Below, in pieces: positions 6,415 through 11,971 of a stretch of DNA of 12,618 nucleotides. The translations under genes were made by a program, and so were the position numbers. Origin of the DNA: Candidatus Saccharibacteria bacterium UBA7683 (GTDB lineage Bacteria > Patescibacteriota > Saccharimonadia > Saccharimonadales > UBA7683); assembly GCA_002482925.1 (NCBI GenBank), contig DLGX01000089.1, positions 1 through 12,618 of the forward strand. Reading direction: 5' to 3'. The notes beneath the pieces were generated by a model, which worked only from the letters and a program-made list of their open reading frames with translations, ran no database searches and was not told the origin of the DNA. Each line of letters starts with the position of its first letter. Positions within the stretch are counted from its first letter, which is position 1.

Positions 6415-6438
6415 GAATACAGCCTTGCTGTACATTCG
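6415..6438 (+). repeat. Stem-loop direct repeat, copy 1
   Basis: GAATA-CAGCCTTGCTGTACATTCG matches copy 2 at 8835-8859 with one gap and one mismatch, including 14 identical bases (TTGCTGTACATTCG). It folds as TACAGC-CTT-GCTGTA, with an outer arm CGAATGT (6405-6411) pairing to ACATTCG (6432-6438). It lies between the stop of the small membrane protein and its terminator. Confidence 0.6.
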
Positions 6439-6451
6439 TAGCTTCGAAGTG

Positions 6452-6478
6452 AAAAATCCACTCATAGTGGATTTTTTT
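6452..6478. terminator. Bidirectional intrinsic terminator
   Basis: AAAAATCCACT and AGTGGATTTTT form an 11-base-pair perfect stem around a CAT loop, with a T-run on both strands. It serves the small membrane protein on the plus strand and the convergent 132-residue gene on the minus strand. Confidence 0.85.
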
Positions 6479-6503
6479 ATTGGTTGGGGCTAATGGATCT
6501 GTT

Positions 6504-6902
6504 TCAGAAAGAAGAGGTAGGTTCTGCCGCTTCTGATGTTTCTGCTGTTTTGGCAACGATTGCGCAAGCAGTTCTGTAGCTTTTTGCTCGAGCAGCATCA
6601 GTCACCTGATTCTGTTCCTCTGGAGGCCCGGTCTCAACCCATCGCTTAAGAACTGACAGTACTGCGTCAGCTTCGTCGCCGCTTACCGTAAAATCTTCTT
6701 TCTGGGATCCGCCATGTGCATCTACTGTTACAGCAGAGCGTGCAGACTGATACGCGCTCTGTGCCACGGGGTCGTCTGGGTCAGCTTGGCGAACCTCTGA
6801 TGCAGCCCAGCTAAGGGCTTGCACTTCTTCAGGTATATCAAAAACTAATTTTGTTGGTTCGCCAGCCTCGTAATGCATAGAGTTATTATTAAACAGTTTC
6901 AT
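6504..6902 (-). CDS. Hypothetical protein, 132 residues, unrecognised
   Basis: I do not recognise this protein. It has no signal peptide, membrane segment or known motif. It is rich in Ala, Ser, Glu and Asp, with an alpha-helical middle (PEEVQALSWAASEVRQA, then DPVAQSAYQSARSAVTV), a GGSQKEDFTVSGDEADAVLSVLKRW segment, and a low-complexity Thr/Glu/Ala/Ser tail (AKTAETSEAAEPTSSF). The base composition is visibly richer in G and C than the flanking genes, with runs such as GTCGCCGC and CACGGGGTCGTC that are uncommon nearby. This fits transfer or a different selective regime. The ATG at 6902 has no Shine-Dalgarno. It converges on the small membrane protein through a shared terminator and diverges from the 526-residue gene. 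Its reality rests on length and absence of a competing frame, so confidence is moderate. Confidence 0.55.
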   Translation of the reverse strand: MKLFNNNSMHYEAGEPTKLVFDIPEEVQALSWAASEVRQADPDDPVAQSAYQSARSAVTVDAHGGSQKEDFTVSGDEADAVLSVLKRWVETGPPEEQNQVTDAARAKSYRTACAIVAKTAETSEAAEPTSSF

Positions 6903-6920
6903 AATTAAGGCAAGCGTAAG

Positions 6921-6949
6921 TAAAATAAAAGAACTCCACGATGGAGTTC
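6921..6949 (-). terminator. Minus-strand terminator-like hairpin upstream of the 132-residue gene
   Basis: GAACTCCA (6931-6938) and TGGAGTTC (6942-6949) form a perfect 8-base-pair stem with a CGA loop. On the minus strand it is followed by TTTTATTTTA. It stands before, not after, the gene starting at 6902, so it either ends a short minus-strand RNA or attenuates that gene. Confidence 0.6.
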
Positions 6950-7015
6950 GACTATGATTGTACTTGGCTGTGCGTCAAGATCTGAAACTCACAGGTTAAC
7001 TTATACAGATACATT

Positions 7016-7051
7016 ATAGCCGTTGACAGATCAGGCGGCTATTGCTTTTTT
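7016..7051 (+). terminator. Plus-strand intrinsic terminator with no upstream gene
   Basis: ATAGCCG (7016-7022) pairs with CGGCTAT (7036-7042), an inner TGA-CAGA-TCA extends the stem, and six T follow at 7046-7051. No plus-strand gene precedes it for over 600 bases, so it probably ends a small RNA starting near 6960. The TTGACA at 7023-7028 is part of the hairpin rather than a -35 box. Confidence 0.6.
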
Positions 7052-7059
7052 ATGCATTT

Positions 7060-7065
7060 TATGAT
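7060..7065 (+). promoter_or_regulatory. -10 box TATGAT for the 526-residue gene
   Basis: TATGAT ends 14 bases before the ATG at 7080, and the overlapping GATACT (7063-7068) is an alternative. Either predicts a leader of fewer than ten bases. No Shine-Dalgarno is present (TTTATTTATT before the ATG). Confidence 0.45.
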
Positions 7066-7079
7066 ACTGTTTATTTATT

Positions 7080-8660
7080 ATGACAGAGTCCACTGGAAAT
7101 ACAGATCGAACAAGTGAAATGACACCAGAAGGTGTGCCTACCTTTATTGCCCCAATTGGGCCATATTCTTTACATCATGTAGATCAAGAAGGCCGTGACA
7201 CTACACTGCCACCGATACCACCCGAGTGGACAAATGGTGCTACAGAACAAACCGCGTCCACCCCAATTCAGCAAGAAACACCTTCAAGAAGACGCTTCCT
7301 GCGGGATGTGGGCGCAGGGCTGGCTGGTTTAGCCGCAGGAACACTCATATCAGACCGTGCCGTCGTCGTAGTCGCACCCGAAGAAGAAACCCGTGGTTAC
7401 ATAATTCCAAACGCTGAAGGCGCGGTACATTTCTTCCAAGAAAAACCGAAAGATACTTATAAAGCTGGCCCGCTAGAAATTACTACCGATGGATGGACAG
7501 CTGTTTTAGATATTAGTGAAATCGGAAAGCTTTTTACGAATGAGGAATCAGAGTTTAAAGAACAAATTGCAGAATTACTACCAAACGGTATAGGTAATGA
7601 TGCTTTAGATATAAATGTAAGTGTCGTCAACAGGTTTGGTGCCAGTGGTGACTTTACTCTATCGCGCGACCAGAATCTTTTTAGAGGTTCCATTTTTACT
7701 GATGCTGAATCTGGTGACATAACTGACCCAAATAGCCCAGACTATCTTAAGTTTAGATACGAACTAGAGCCTTGGGCACAAGGTAGTGACACTTTTGCGG
7801 TTGATATTACTCATAGAACAGCCAGGGGCGATACCCAACCTCTCTTTAGAACTTTTGTAGAGATATTCCCGTATTCAAATGAAGATTCTGAAGATGGCAG
7901 CCAGGCTTACTACGACGGGGTAAACGTAATACACCCAATAATTGCCGAACGCAGTGCTGACGAAGATATCATTAAAAAGATGGGCGAAGAGATACAGGTT
8001 TTTGCACAATTTGGAGAAACTCACGAGGTATATATAAAGAAGATTCCGGAATATCAAATTGGTGAAGGGTATGATGATTCTGTATTTAGAAACGTTTGGT
8101 ACGACGAAGAATCAGATTCAATTGTCGCCAATCGGGCAGTCGCCGACGATCCAGCATACGAAAACGAGTTTGCTATTGGCGTGAGCGTGGCAAGGGCTAT
8201 ATCTATGGCAGGTTCTTATGAAGAAAGTACTCCAAATCTTAACTTGCAATTACTCCAATCCTACGTCAGATTTGTTGAGGCCGCGGGTTATGACGAGTCG
8301 TCGTATGGAAGGCTTTGGTTTTTTCCAGATGAAGAAGGTGCTGCAGATAAGTTAGAAACTATCTTCAGACCAGTTTCTTACGCTGGTTATGAATACGGCG
8401 AAGACGGTACGCAACCTATACATACGAGCCCGCTTTATGACCAAAAAGTTCTCTTTGCAAGTGCCTTTTCAACTATGCGATTCTTCCCAGAAGAGTTCTT
8501 GGTTAAATTCGCTGGGCTCGAAGAAGGGCAGAAGCAGGCAGTGCGTGAAGTAGCTTTTGCAGTTATTGAAAAGATCGAGTGGCTTGGAAAAGCAAACAAC
8601 CAAGGTGCAGATGCTCTAATACCAGAACTTGACACGATCATCGCAGAGCTCGGTGTTTAG
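7080..8660 (+). CDS. Hypothetical exported protein with an internal twin-arginine motif
   Basis: The function is not recognised. Residues 1-68 are polar and proline-rich (for example PTFIAPIGPYS and TTLPPIPPEW). At 69-75 comes S-R-R-R-F-L-R, a good match to the Tat consensus SRRxFLK, followed by a weakly hydrophobic Gly/Ala stretch (about 77-90, VGAGLAGLAAGTLI). This suggests Tat-dependent export or anchoring with an unusually long N-terminal tail. The remaining 430 residues are acidic, soluble-looking and lack Cys-rich or obvious catalytic motifs; DITHRTARG and an AISMAGSYEESTPNLNLQLLQSYVRF helical part stand out. I see no repeat and no second membrane segment. The ATG at 7080 is used because a -10 box lies just upstream; ATG at codon 14 is possible. 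It sits in a segment bracketed by related stem-loop repeats, beside tRNA-Gln, which hints at an accessory gene. Confidence 0.75.
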   Translation: MTESTGNTDRTSEMTPEGVPTFIAPIGPYSLHHVDQEGRDTTLPPIPPEWTNGATEQTASTPIQQETPSRRRFLRDVGAGLAGLAAGTLISDRAVVVVAPEEETRGYIIPNAEGAVHFFQEKPKDTYKAGPLEITTDGWTAVLDISEIGKLFTNEESEFKEQIAELLPNGIGNDALDINVSVVNRFGASGDFTLSRDQNLFRGSIFTDAESGDITDPNSPDYLKFRYELEPWAQGSDTFAVDITHRTARGDTQPLFRTFVEIFPYSNEDSEDGSQAYYDGVNVIHPIIAERSADEDIIKKMGEEIQVFAQFGETHEVYIKKIPEYQIGEGYDDSVFRNVWYDEESDSIVANRAVADDPAYENEFAIGVSVARAISMAGSYEESTPNLNLQLLQSYVRFVEAAGYDESSYGRLWFFPDEEGAADKLETIFRPVSYAGYEYGEDGTQPIHTSPLYDQKVLFASAFSTMRFFPEEFLVKFAGLEEGQKQAVREVAFAVIEKIEWLGKANNQGADALIPELDTIIAELGV

Positions 8661-8776
8661 AAAGTACTGTTAATAAAACTGACTCTTAGTGCTTGCTAAA
8701 AGTTGTGGTTGGCTTAGAACCGAATCTACAATGAGTCAGGCTCATAGAACACGGTCTTTAATCTTAGTGTACAGCT
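8661..8776. other. Structured intergenic stretch with alternative pairings
   Basis: CTGACTC (8679-8685) pairs with GAGTCAG (8733-8739). They enclose a TTAG/CTAA hairpin (8686-8699) and a TTGT-GGTT / AACC...ACAA arm (8703-8731), giving a three-way junction. ATGAG (8731-8735) can instead pair with CTCAT (8741-8745), which would break the outer stem. On the minus strand the outer stem is followed by TTTTATT, so it could act as a terminator in that direction. No known RNA family is recognised, and it is not a tRNA. Confidence 0.35.
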
Positions 8777-8838
8777 TGGCTGGGATGGAGGGATAGCGCC
8801 TTTGGCTTCTCCGCTTCGCTACGCCGAACCTCCCGAAT
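8777..8838 (-). pseudogene. Broken 3' fragment of tRNA-Gln (interrupted T arm)
   Basis: Bases 8777-8794 are identical to 8922-8939, the CCA end, acceptor 3' strand and half T arm of the intact tRNA-Gln. After a 30-base insertion (8795-8824), similarity resumes as CGAACCTCCCGAAT against CGAACCCCCGAAT in the intact gene. The D arm, anticodon arm and 5' acceptor strand are absent. The insertion lies inside the T loop and is itself partly palindromic (TAGCG 8794-8798 with CGCTA 8817-8821). It could be an attachment-site duplicate, a recombination scar or a decayed tandem tRNA. Confidence 0.6.
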
Positions 8839-8859
8839 AACAGCGTTGCTGTACATTCG
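8835..8859 (+). repeat. Stem-loop direct repeat, copy 2
   Basis: GAATAACAGCGTTGCTGTACATTCG matches copy 1 (6415-6438) at 23 of 25 aligned positions. With its flanks it folds as CCGAAT-A-ACAGC / GCTGT-AC-ATTCGG around a GTT loop. It overlaps the end of the broken tRNA fragment. Confidence 0.6.
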
Positions 8860-8888
8860 GCAGATCGGATCACTCGAACCAAGTATAC

Positions 8889-8912
8889 AAAAAACCGAGT
8901 CAGAAGACTCGG
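8889..8912 (-). terminator. Intrinsic terminator of tRNA-Gln
   Basis: On the minus strand CCGAGTC-TTCT-GACTCGG is a perfect 7-base-pair stem followed by TTTTTT. It starts 10 bases after the tRNA CCA end. Confidence 0.8.
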
Positions 8913-8921
8913 CTCTTTGTA

Positions 8922-8996
8922 TGGCTGGGATGGAGGGATTCGAACCCCCGAATGCTGGTACCAGAAACCAGTGCCTTACCACTTGGCGACATCCCA
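8922..8996 (-). tRNA. tRNA-Gln (anticodon CUG), CCA encoded
   Basis: 75 bases including the encoded CCA. The acceptor TGGGATG pairs with CATCCCA, with U1-A72 and discriminator G73, both typical of glutamine tRNAs. The anticodon arm is CTGGT-TTCTGGT-ACCAG, so the anticodon is CTG and reads CAG codons. The T arm is GGGGG-TTCGAAT-CCCTC with one G-T pair. The overall sequence is close to the well-known bacterial tRNA-Gln pattern (TCGCCAAGTGGTAAGGCA in the D region). A terminator follows at once. Confidence 0.95.
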
Positions 8997-9073
8997 CTGT
9001 GTGTAACGGATTGATTATACTATATACGAACGTATTTGTCAGAGCGTAGCTGTTGTTTTTTTATTGCGTAAGC

Positions 9074-9079
9074 TATACT
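9074..9079 (+). promoter_or_regulatory. -10 box TATACT for the phospholipase D-like gene
   Basis: TATACT ends 14 bases before the ATG at 9094, so the leader would be about 8 bases. A TTGTTT at 9053-9058 (15-base spacer) is a weak -35 candidate. The bases before the ATG (ATTTTAATTCACT) contain no ribosome binding site. Confidence 0.5.
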
Positions 9080-9093
9080 GATTTTAATTCACT

Positions 9094-10212
9094 ATGGCAA
9101 TAGCAGAGCACCATACCATTGGCACAGAATTACCAGTTATCGGATCTGACCTTGAACTTGTGAGTGCAAACGAACTGCCAGAATACTATATTCATGACAT
9201 AGCAGTGGCAGAACATAGAATAATTATTCAGTCTATGTCAATGACATACAGTGCTGAAACCGAAGAAGTGCTCGACGCAGTAATGGAAAAAGCTGGAACA
9301 ATTCCGCTGGTACGAGTACTGGCAAGCGACTTTTCTCAGCGCTTTGATGACGCCCACTTAGTAGTTAATCCTTTTGGAAGACATGCCAAAAATGTAAGAA
9401 AGTTTGTTCACTTTATGACTGAACTCCAGGCTCGAGGAACGGAAGAATGCAGAGTTGAGGCAGGCTTTTGTCACCAGCCAGTAACGCGAAGACCACGCTT
9501 TTTAACAAATCCATATGCTGGCCAGAACCACGATAAAACGGCAGTAGCTGATGACATTGTATATGACTTTGGTGGGGTAGATTTAAAAACAACAGGTTTT
9601 AGTAATCTCGATTCCATGTTCAGGTTCACCAGTCGCGTATGGGCTGATGAAAGAGATAGACGTTCTAAACTAATCTATGAAAACAATAGGCTTGATACCA
9701 CGGCTGATTTACCACCATATATTCTCGACGAGCACTCTTACGTTATTGTTGATACAGGACAGCCGGGCAGATCGGCTATTTACGAAGAAGTTACCAGGTT
9801 AGTCGATGATTCTGAAGTTACGGGCATTACGTTTCTTTCTCAGATGACACCTGAAGGTGAGCTTGCACAAATACTCGAAGTAAAACAACGTGAGCTCGGC
9901 GCGGAGAAGGTAGTGGTTGCCTCAAACCGTCCAAGTAAGCTTGTGCTGCCAGCTCGTTTAAAAGAAGCTGTTCTCAGTCGGTTTTCTGATCTAGAACTCT
10001 CGTATCCTGAAAATCACGAAGATTACTTACATGAAAAAATATTGATTGTATATTTTAAAGACAAACCTACCCTAGTAATTAAAGGTAGTCACAACATGTT
10101 GGAACAAGGCGTTACATTTGGAACCGCTGAACAAATGCTTTTTAGTACAGACCCAATAATTGTTGCAGAAGTTGAAGATCGCGTAGGAAGACTTGCGTTT
10201 ATAAAAACGTAA
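9094..10212 (+). CDS. Phospholipase D-like protein
   Basis: Two HKD-type half sites mark the phospholipase D fold. The first is complete: H146-D-K148-T-A-V-A-D153 with the following GG at 160-161. The second has H313-E-K315 followed by a strand and GSHN at 331-334, but the Asp of HxKx4D is replaced by Tyr320, so one half of the site is altered. Family members hydrolyse or transfer phosphodiester bonds in phospholipids (cardiolipin synthase type) or nucleic acids. There is no signal peptide or membrane helix in the 372 residues, so the protein is probably cytoplasmic or peripheral and the substrate is unknown. The N-terminal half-domain (about 20-165) includes IIIQSMSMTYSAETEEVLDAV, a typical PLD strand-helix. 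It is converged on by rarA with a 14-base overlap. ATG 9094 follows a -10 box closely. Confidence 0.85.
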   Translation: MAIAEHHTIGTELPVIGSDLELVSANELPEYYIHDIAVAEHRIIIQSMSMTYSAETEEVLDAVMEKAGTIPLVRVLASDFSQRFDDAHLVVNPFGRHAKNVRKFVHFMTELQARGTEECRVEAGFCHQPVTRRPRFLTNPYAGQNHDKTAVADDIVYDFGGVDLKTTGFSNLDSMFRFTSRVWADERDRRSKLIYENNRLDTTADLPPYILDEHSYVIVDTGQPGRSAIYEEVTRLVDDSEVTGITFLSQMTPEGELAQILEVKQRELGAEKVVVASNRPSKLVLPARLKEAVLSRFSDLELSYPENHEDYLHEKILIVYFKDKPTLVIKGSHNMLEQGVTFGTAEQMLFSTDPIIVAEVEDRVGRLAFIKT

Positions 10213-11401
10213 GATTCTTGAGTTCTTCGGGCAAAAATCCATCAGGATGTTCAAAGCCAGCTTCCCATTTAGTTCCTTTTGAATAGCCAAGATCTTTCAT
10301 AAGTTTGGTCGGAGCATTTCTTAAATGAAGCGGCACTTGCGCGTCGGGATACTGTTTGGCAGCCTGGAGCGCACTTGTCATAGCATCAGCCACAGTACGT
10401 GATTTCTCGGCTTTAGCTAACGCTGCCGCGCAGTGAAAAAGCGTATATTGGCATTCAGGCATTCCAACCCGTTCAACCGCAAGAAAAGTGGAAACCGCTA
10501 AGCTCATTGCACCGTTGCCGGCTAGCCCGATATCTTCAGAAGCAAACACTAACATTCTTCTGGCAATAAACTTAGGATCTTCACCAGCTTCAAGCATACG
10601 TGCTAAATAGTAGAGTGCTGCCGTGGCATCTGAACCTCGCATACTTTTAATAAAAGCACTGATTAAATTGTAATGATACTCACCACCTTTGTCGTAGCTC
10701 GGCAAACGTTTCTGGGCGGCTGTTTTTATTGTTTCAGCCGTAACTTTTTCTGAAAGTTGCAGGGCAAGTTCTAAGTTAGAAAGCGCAACTCGTGCATCGC
10801 CAGCGCTCATTTCTGCGAGCAAATCAATAGCTTTTGCGCTTACTCGTTTGGTTGCTTTTTCTAGCGTAACAGCTCGTTTAATAATACTCAGCATATCTTC
10901 TTTGGTGTGTGGTTTTAAAACAATTACCCGTGAGCGTGAAAGCAGTGGATTAATAACTTCAAAACTTGGGTTTTCGGTTGTAGCACCAATCAGCGTAATT
11001 AGCCCAGATTCGACATGCGGTAAAAACGCATCTTGTTGAGCTTTGTTGAAACGATGAATTTCATCAATAAACAGAATCATTCGTTTCGATTTAGAAGTGT
11101 CAGTAAGTGCAAGCTGGCCTTCTGAGTTCCAGCTTCTGCGTGCGGTTTCAATAACTTCCAGCACATCTTTTTTACTAGCAGTTACGGCTGAAAGTTCCAC
11201 AAAATCAGTTTCAAGTTCGCTTGCAATAATACGCGCCAAAGTAGTTTTTCCACTACCTGGCGGCCCCCAGAATATTAAGCTGGTCGGTTGTTTTTTAGAA
11301 ATAATTTCACGAATAATTTCACCTTCTCGCATAAGGTGATTTTGCCCGATGTATTCTTCGAGGGTCTTTGGTCGCATTCTCTCTGCAAGCGGCTGATCCA
11401 T
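10199..11401 (-). CDS. rarA: Replication-associated recombination protein A (MgsA/RarA AAA+ ATPase)
   Basis: RarA is a clamp-loader-related AAA+ ATPase that acts as a tetramer on DNA at stalled or gapped replication forks. The order of motifs is as expected: the N-terminal PLAERMRPKTLEEYIGQ box; Walker A GPPGSGKT (46-53); Walker B FIDEIH with D113 and E114; sensor 1 around GATTENPSF (139-147); and an SRSR arginine-finger region near 155-158. The C-terminal oligomerisation domain has SAFIKSMRGSDATAALYYLARMLEAGEDP and RRMLVFASEDIGLA, both hallmarks of the family. The length of 400 is slightly short for the family but complete. Its start codon is 6 bases from a -10 TATAAT, which predicts a leaderless message. 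Its stop overlaps the end of the phospholipase D-like gene. Confidence 0.95.
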   Translation of the reverse strand: MDQPLAERMRPKTLEEYIGQNHLMREGEIIREIISKKQPTSLIFWGPPGSGKTTLARIIASELETDFVELSAVTASKKDVLEVIETARRSWNSEGQLALTDTSKSKRMILFIDEIHRFNKAQQDAFLPHVESGLITLIGATTENPSFEVINPLLSRSRVIVLKPHTKEDMLSIIKRAVTLEKATKRVSAKAIDLLAEMSAGDARVALSNLELALQLSEKVTAETIKTAAQKRLPSYDKGGEYHYNLISAFIKSMRGSDATAALYYLARMLEAGEDPKFIARRMLVFASEDIGLAGNGAMSLAVSTFLAVERVGMPECQYTLFHCAAALAKAEKSRTVADAMTSALQAAKQYPDAQVPLHLRNAPTKLMKDLGYSKGTKWEAGFEHPDGFLPEELKNLTFL

Positions 11402-11407
11402 ACCTGT

Positions 11408-11413
11408 ATTATA
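11408..11413 (-). promoter_or_regulatory. -10 box TATAAT for rarA
   Basis: A perfect TATAAT on the minus strand ends exactly 6 bases before the ATG at 11401, so transcription should start at the ATG itself. A -35 box, if any, would lie inside the opposing DUF1697 gene; none is clear. Confidence 0.65.
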
Positions 11414-11416
11414 CGG

Positions 11417-11422
11417 TATACT
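11417..11422 (+). promoter_or_regulatory. -10 box TATACT for the DUF1697 gene
   Basis: TATACT ends exactly 6 bases before the ATG at 11429, mirroring the rarA promoter three bases away on the other strand. No Shine-Dalgarno is possible in the predicted message. A -35 box would lie in the start of rarA. Confidence 0.65.
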
Positions 11423-11428
11423 TACAGA

Positions 11429-11971
11429 ATGAAATACGTAGCGCTTCTTCGGGGTATAAATGTTGGCGGTAATAAAAAGGTTCCAATGCCAGAACTAAAG
11501 GCATGTTTTGAAGCCCTCGGTCACACTGAAGTGAAGACTTATATAAACAGCGGGAACGTTATTTTTGCTAGTGATAACACAAATAGCAAAACGCTAAGCA
11601 GGGTACTTGAAGATAGTATTGAAGATAAATTTGCATTCAAAGTAGATGTGCTGGTTGTAGATATGGATGAATTTATTAAGGTAGTAAAAAATGCTCCAGA
11701 AGGCTTTGGTAGCAAGCCAGACTTGTATCATAGCGATGTGATCTTCTTGTTTAACAAAGACCCCACCGAAGTTGCAGCCGAGTTTGAGCTTAATTCTGAA
11801 GCCGACGCTATATGGGCAGGTAAAACGGTTATATATTTTCAACGGCTCAGCTCAGAGCGTACAAAAAGCAAGCTATCTAAAATTATTGGAAAGCCAATTT
11901 ACAAGAAAATGACAATACGAAACTGGAACACCGTAACTAAGCTTTCTATGTTACTGAAAGAACCTAGTTGA
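11429..11971 (+). CDS. DUF1697 family protein
   Basis: The family is recognised from YVALLRGINVGGNKKVPM at residues 3-20, followed by LKACFEALG and TYINSGNVIFAS (38-48), the conserved core of DUF1697, and by the later RNWNTVTKLSML. The 180-residue length is normal. The biochemical role is not established; the proteins are cytoplasmic, and a ferredoxin-like fold is usually proposed. The open frame extends upstream to 11288, but that part would read through the start of rarA and has no family similarity. ATG 11429 gives the canonical N-terminus and lies right after a -10 box. Its TGA overlaps the TTG start of the next gene, so the two form an operon. Confidence 0.9.
   Translation: MKYVALLRGINVGGNKKVPMPELKACFEALGHTEVKTYINSGNVIFASDNTNSKTLSRVLEDSIEDKFAFKVDVLVVDMDEFIKVVKNAPEGFGSKPDLYHSDVIFLFNKDPTEVAAEFELNSEADAIWAGKTVIYFQRLSSERTKSKLSKIIGKPIYKKMTIRNWNTVTKLSMLLKEPS

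Noticed and set aside
7023..7028. Perfect TTGACA as a -35 box for the 526-residue gene
   Set aside because: Its distance to any -10 box is 22 bases or more, and it lies in the loop side of the terminator hairpin at 7016-7051.
8764..8997. Minus- and plus-strand open frames across the tRNA-Gln region
   Set aside because: They are read-throughs of the tRNA gene, its terminator and the tRNA fragment.
11288..11428. Upstream in-frame extension of the DUF1697 gene (47 residues)
   Set aside because: It reads antisense through the rarA start, lacks family similarity, and the canonical N-terminus begins at ATG 11429 right after a -10 box.
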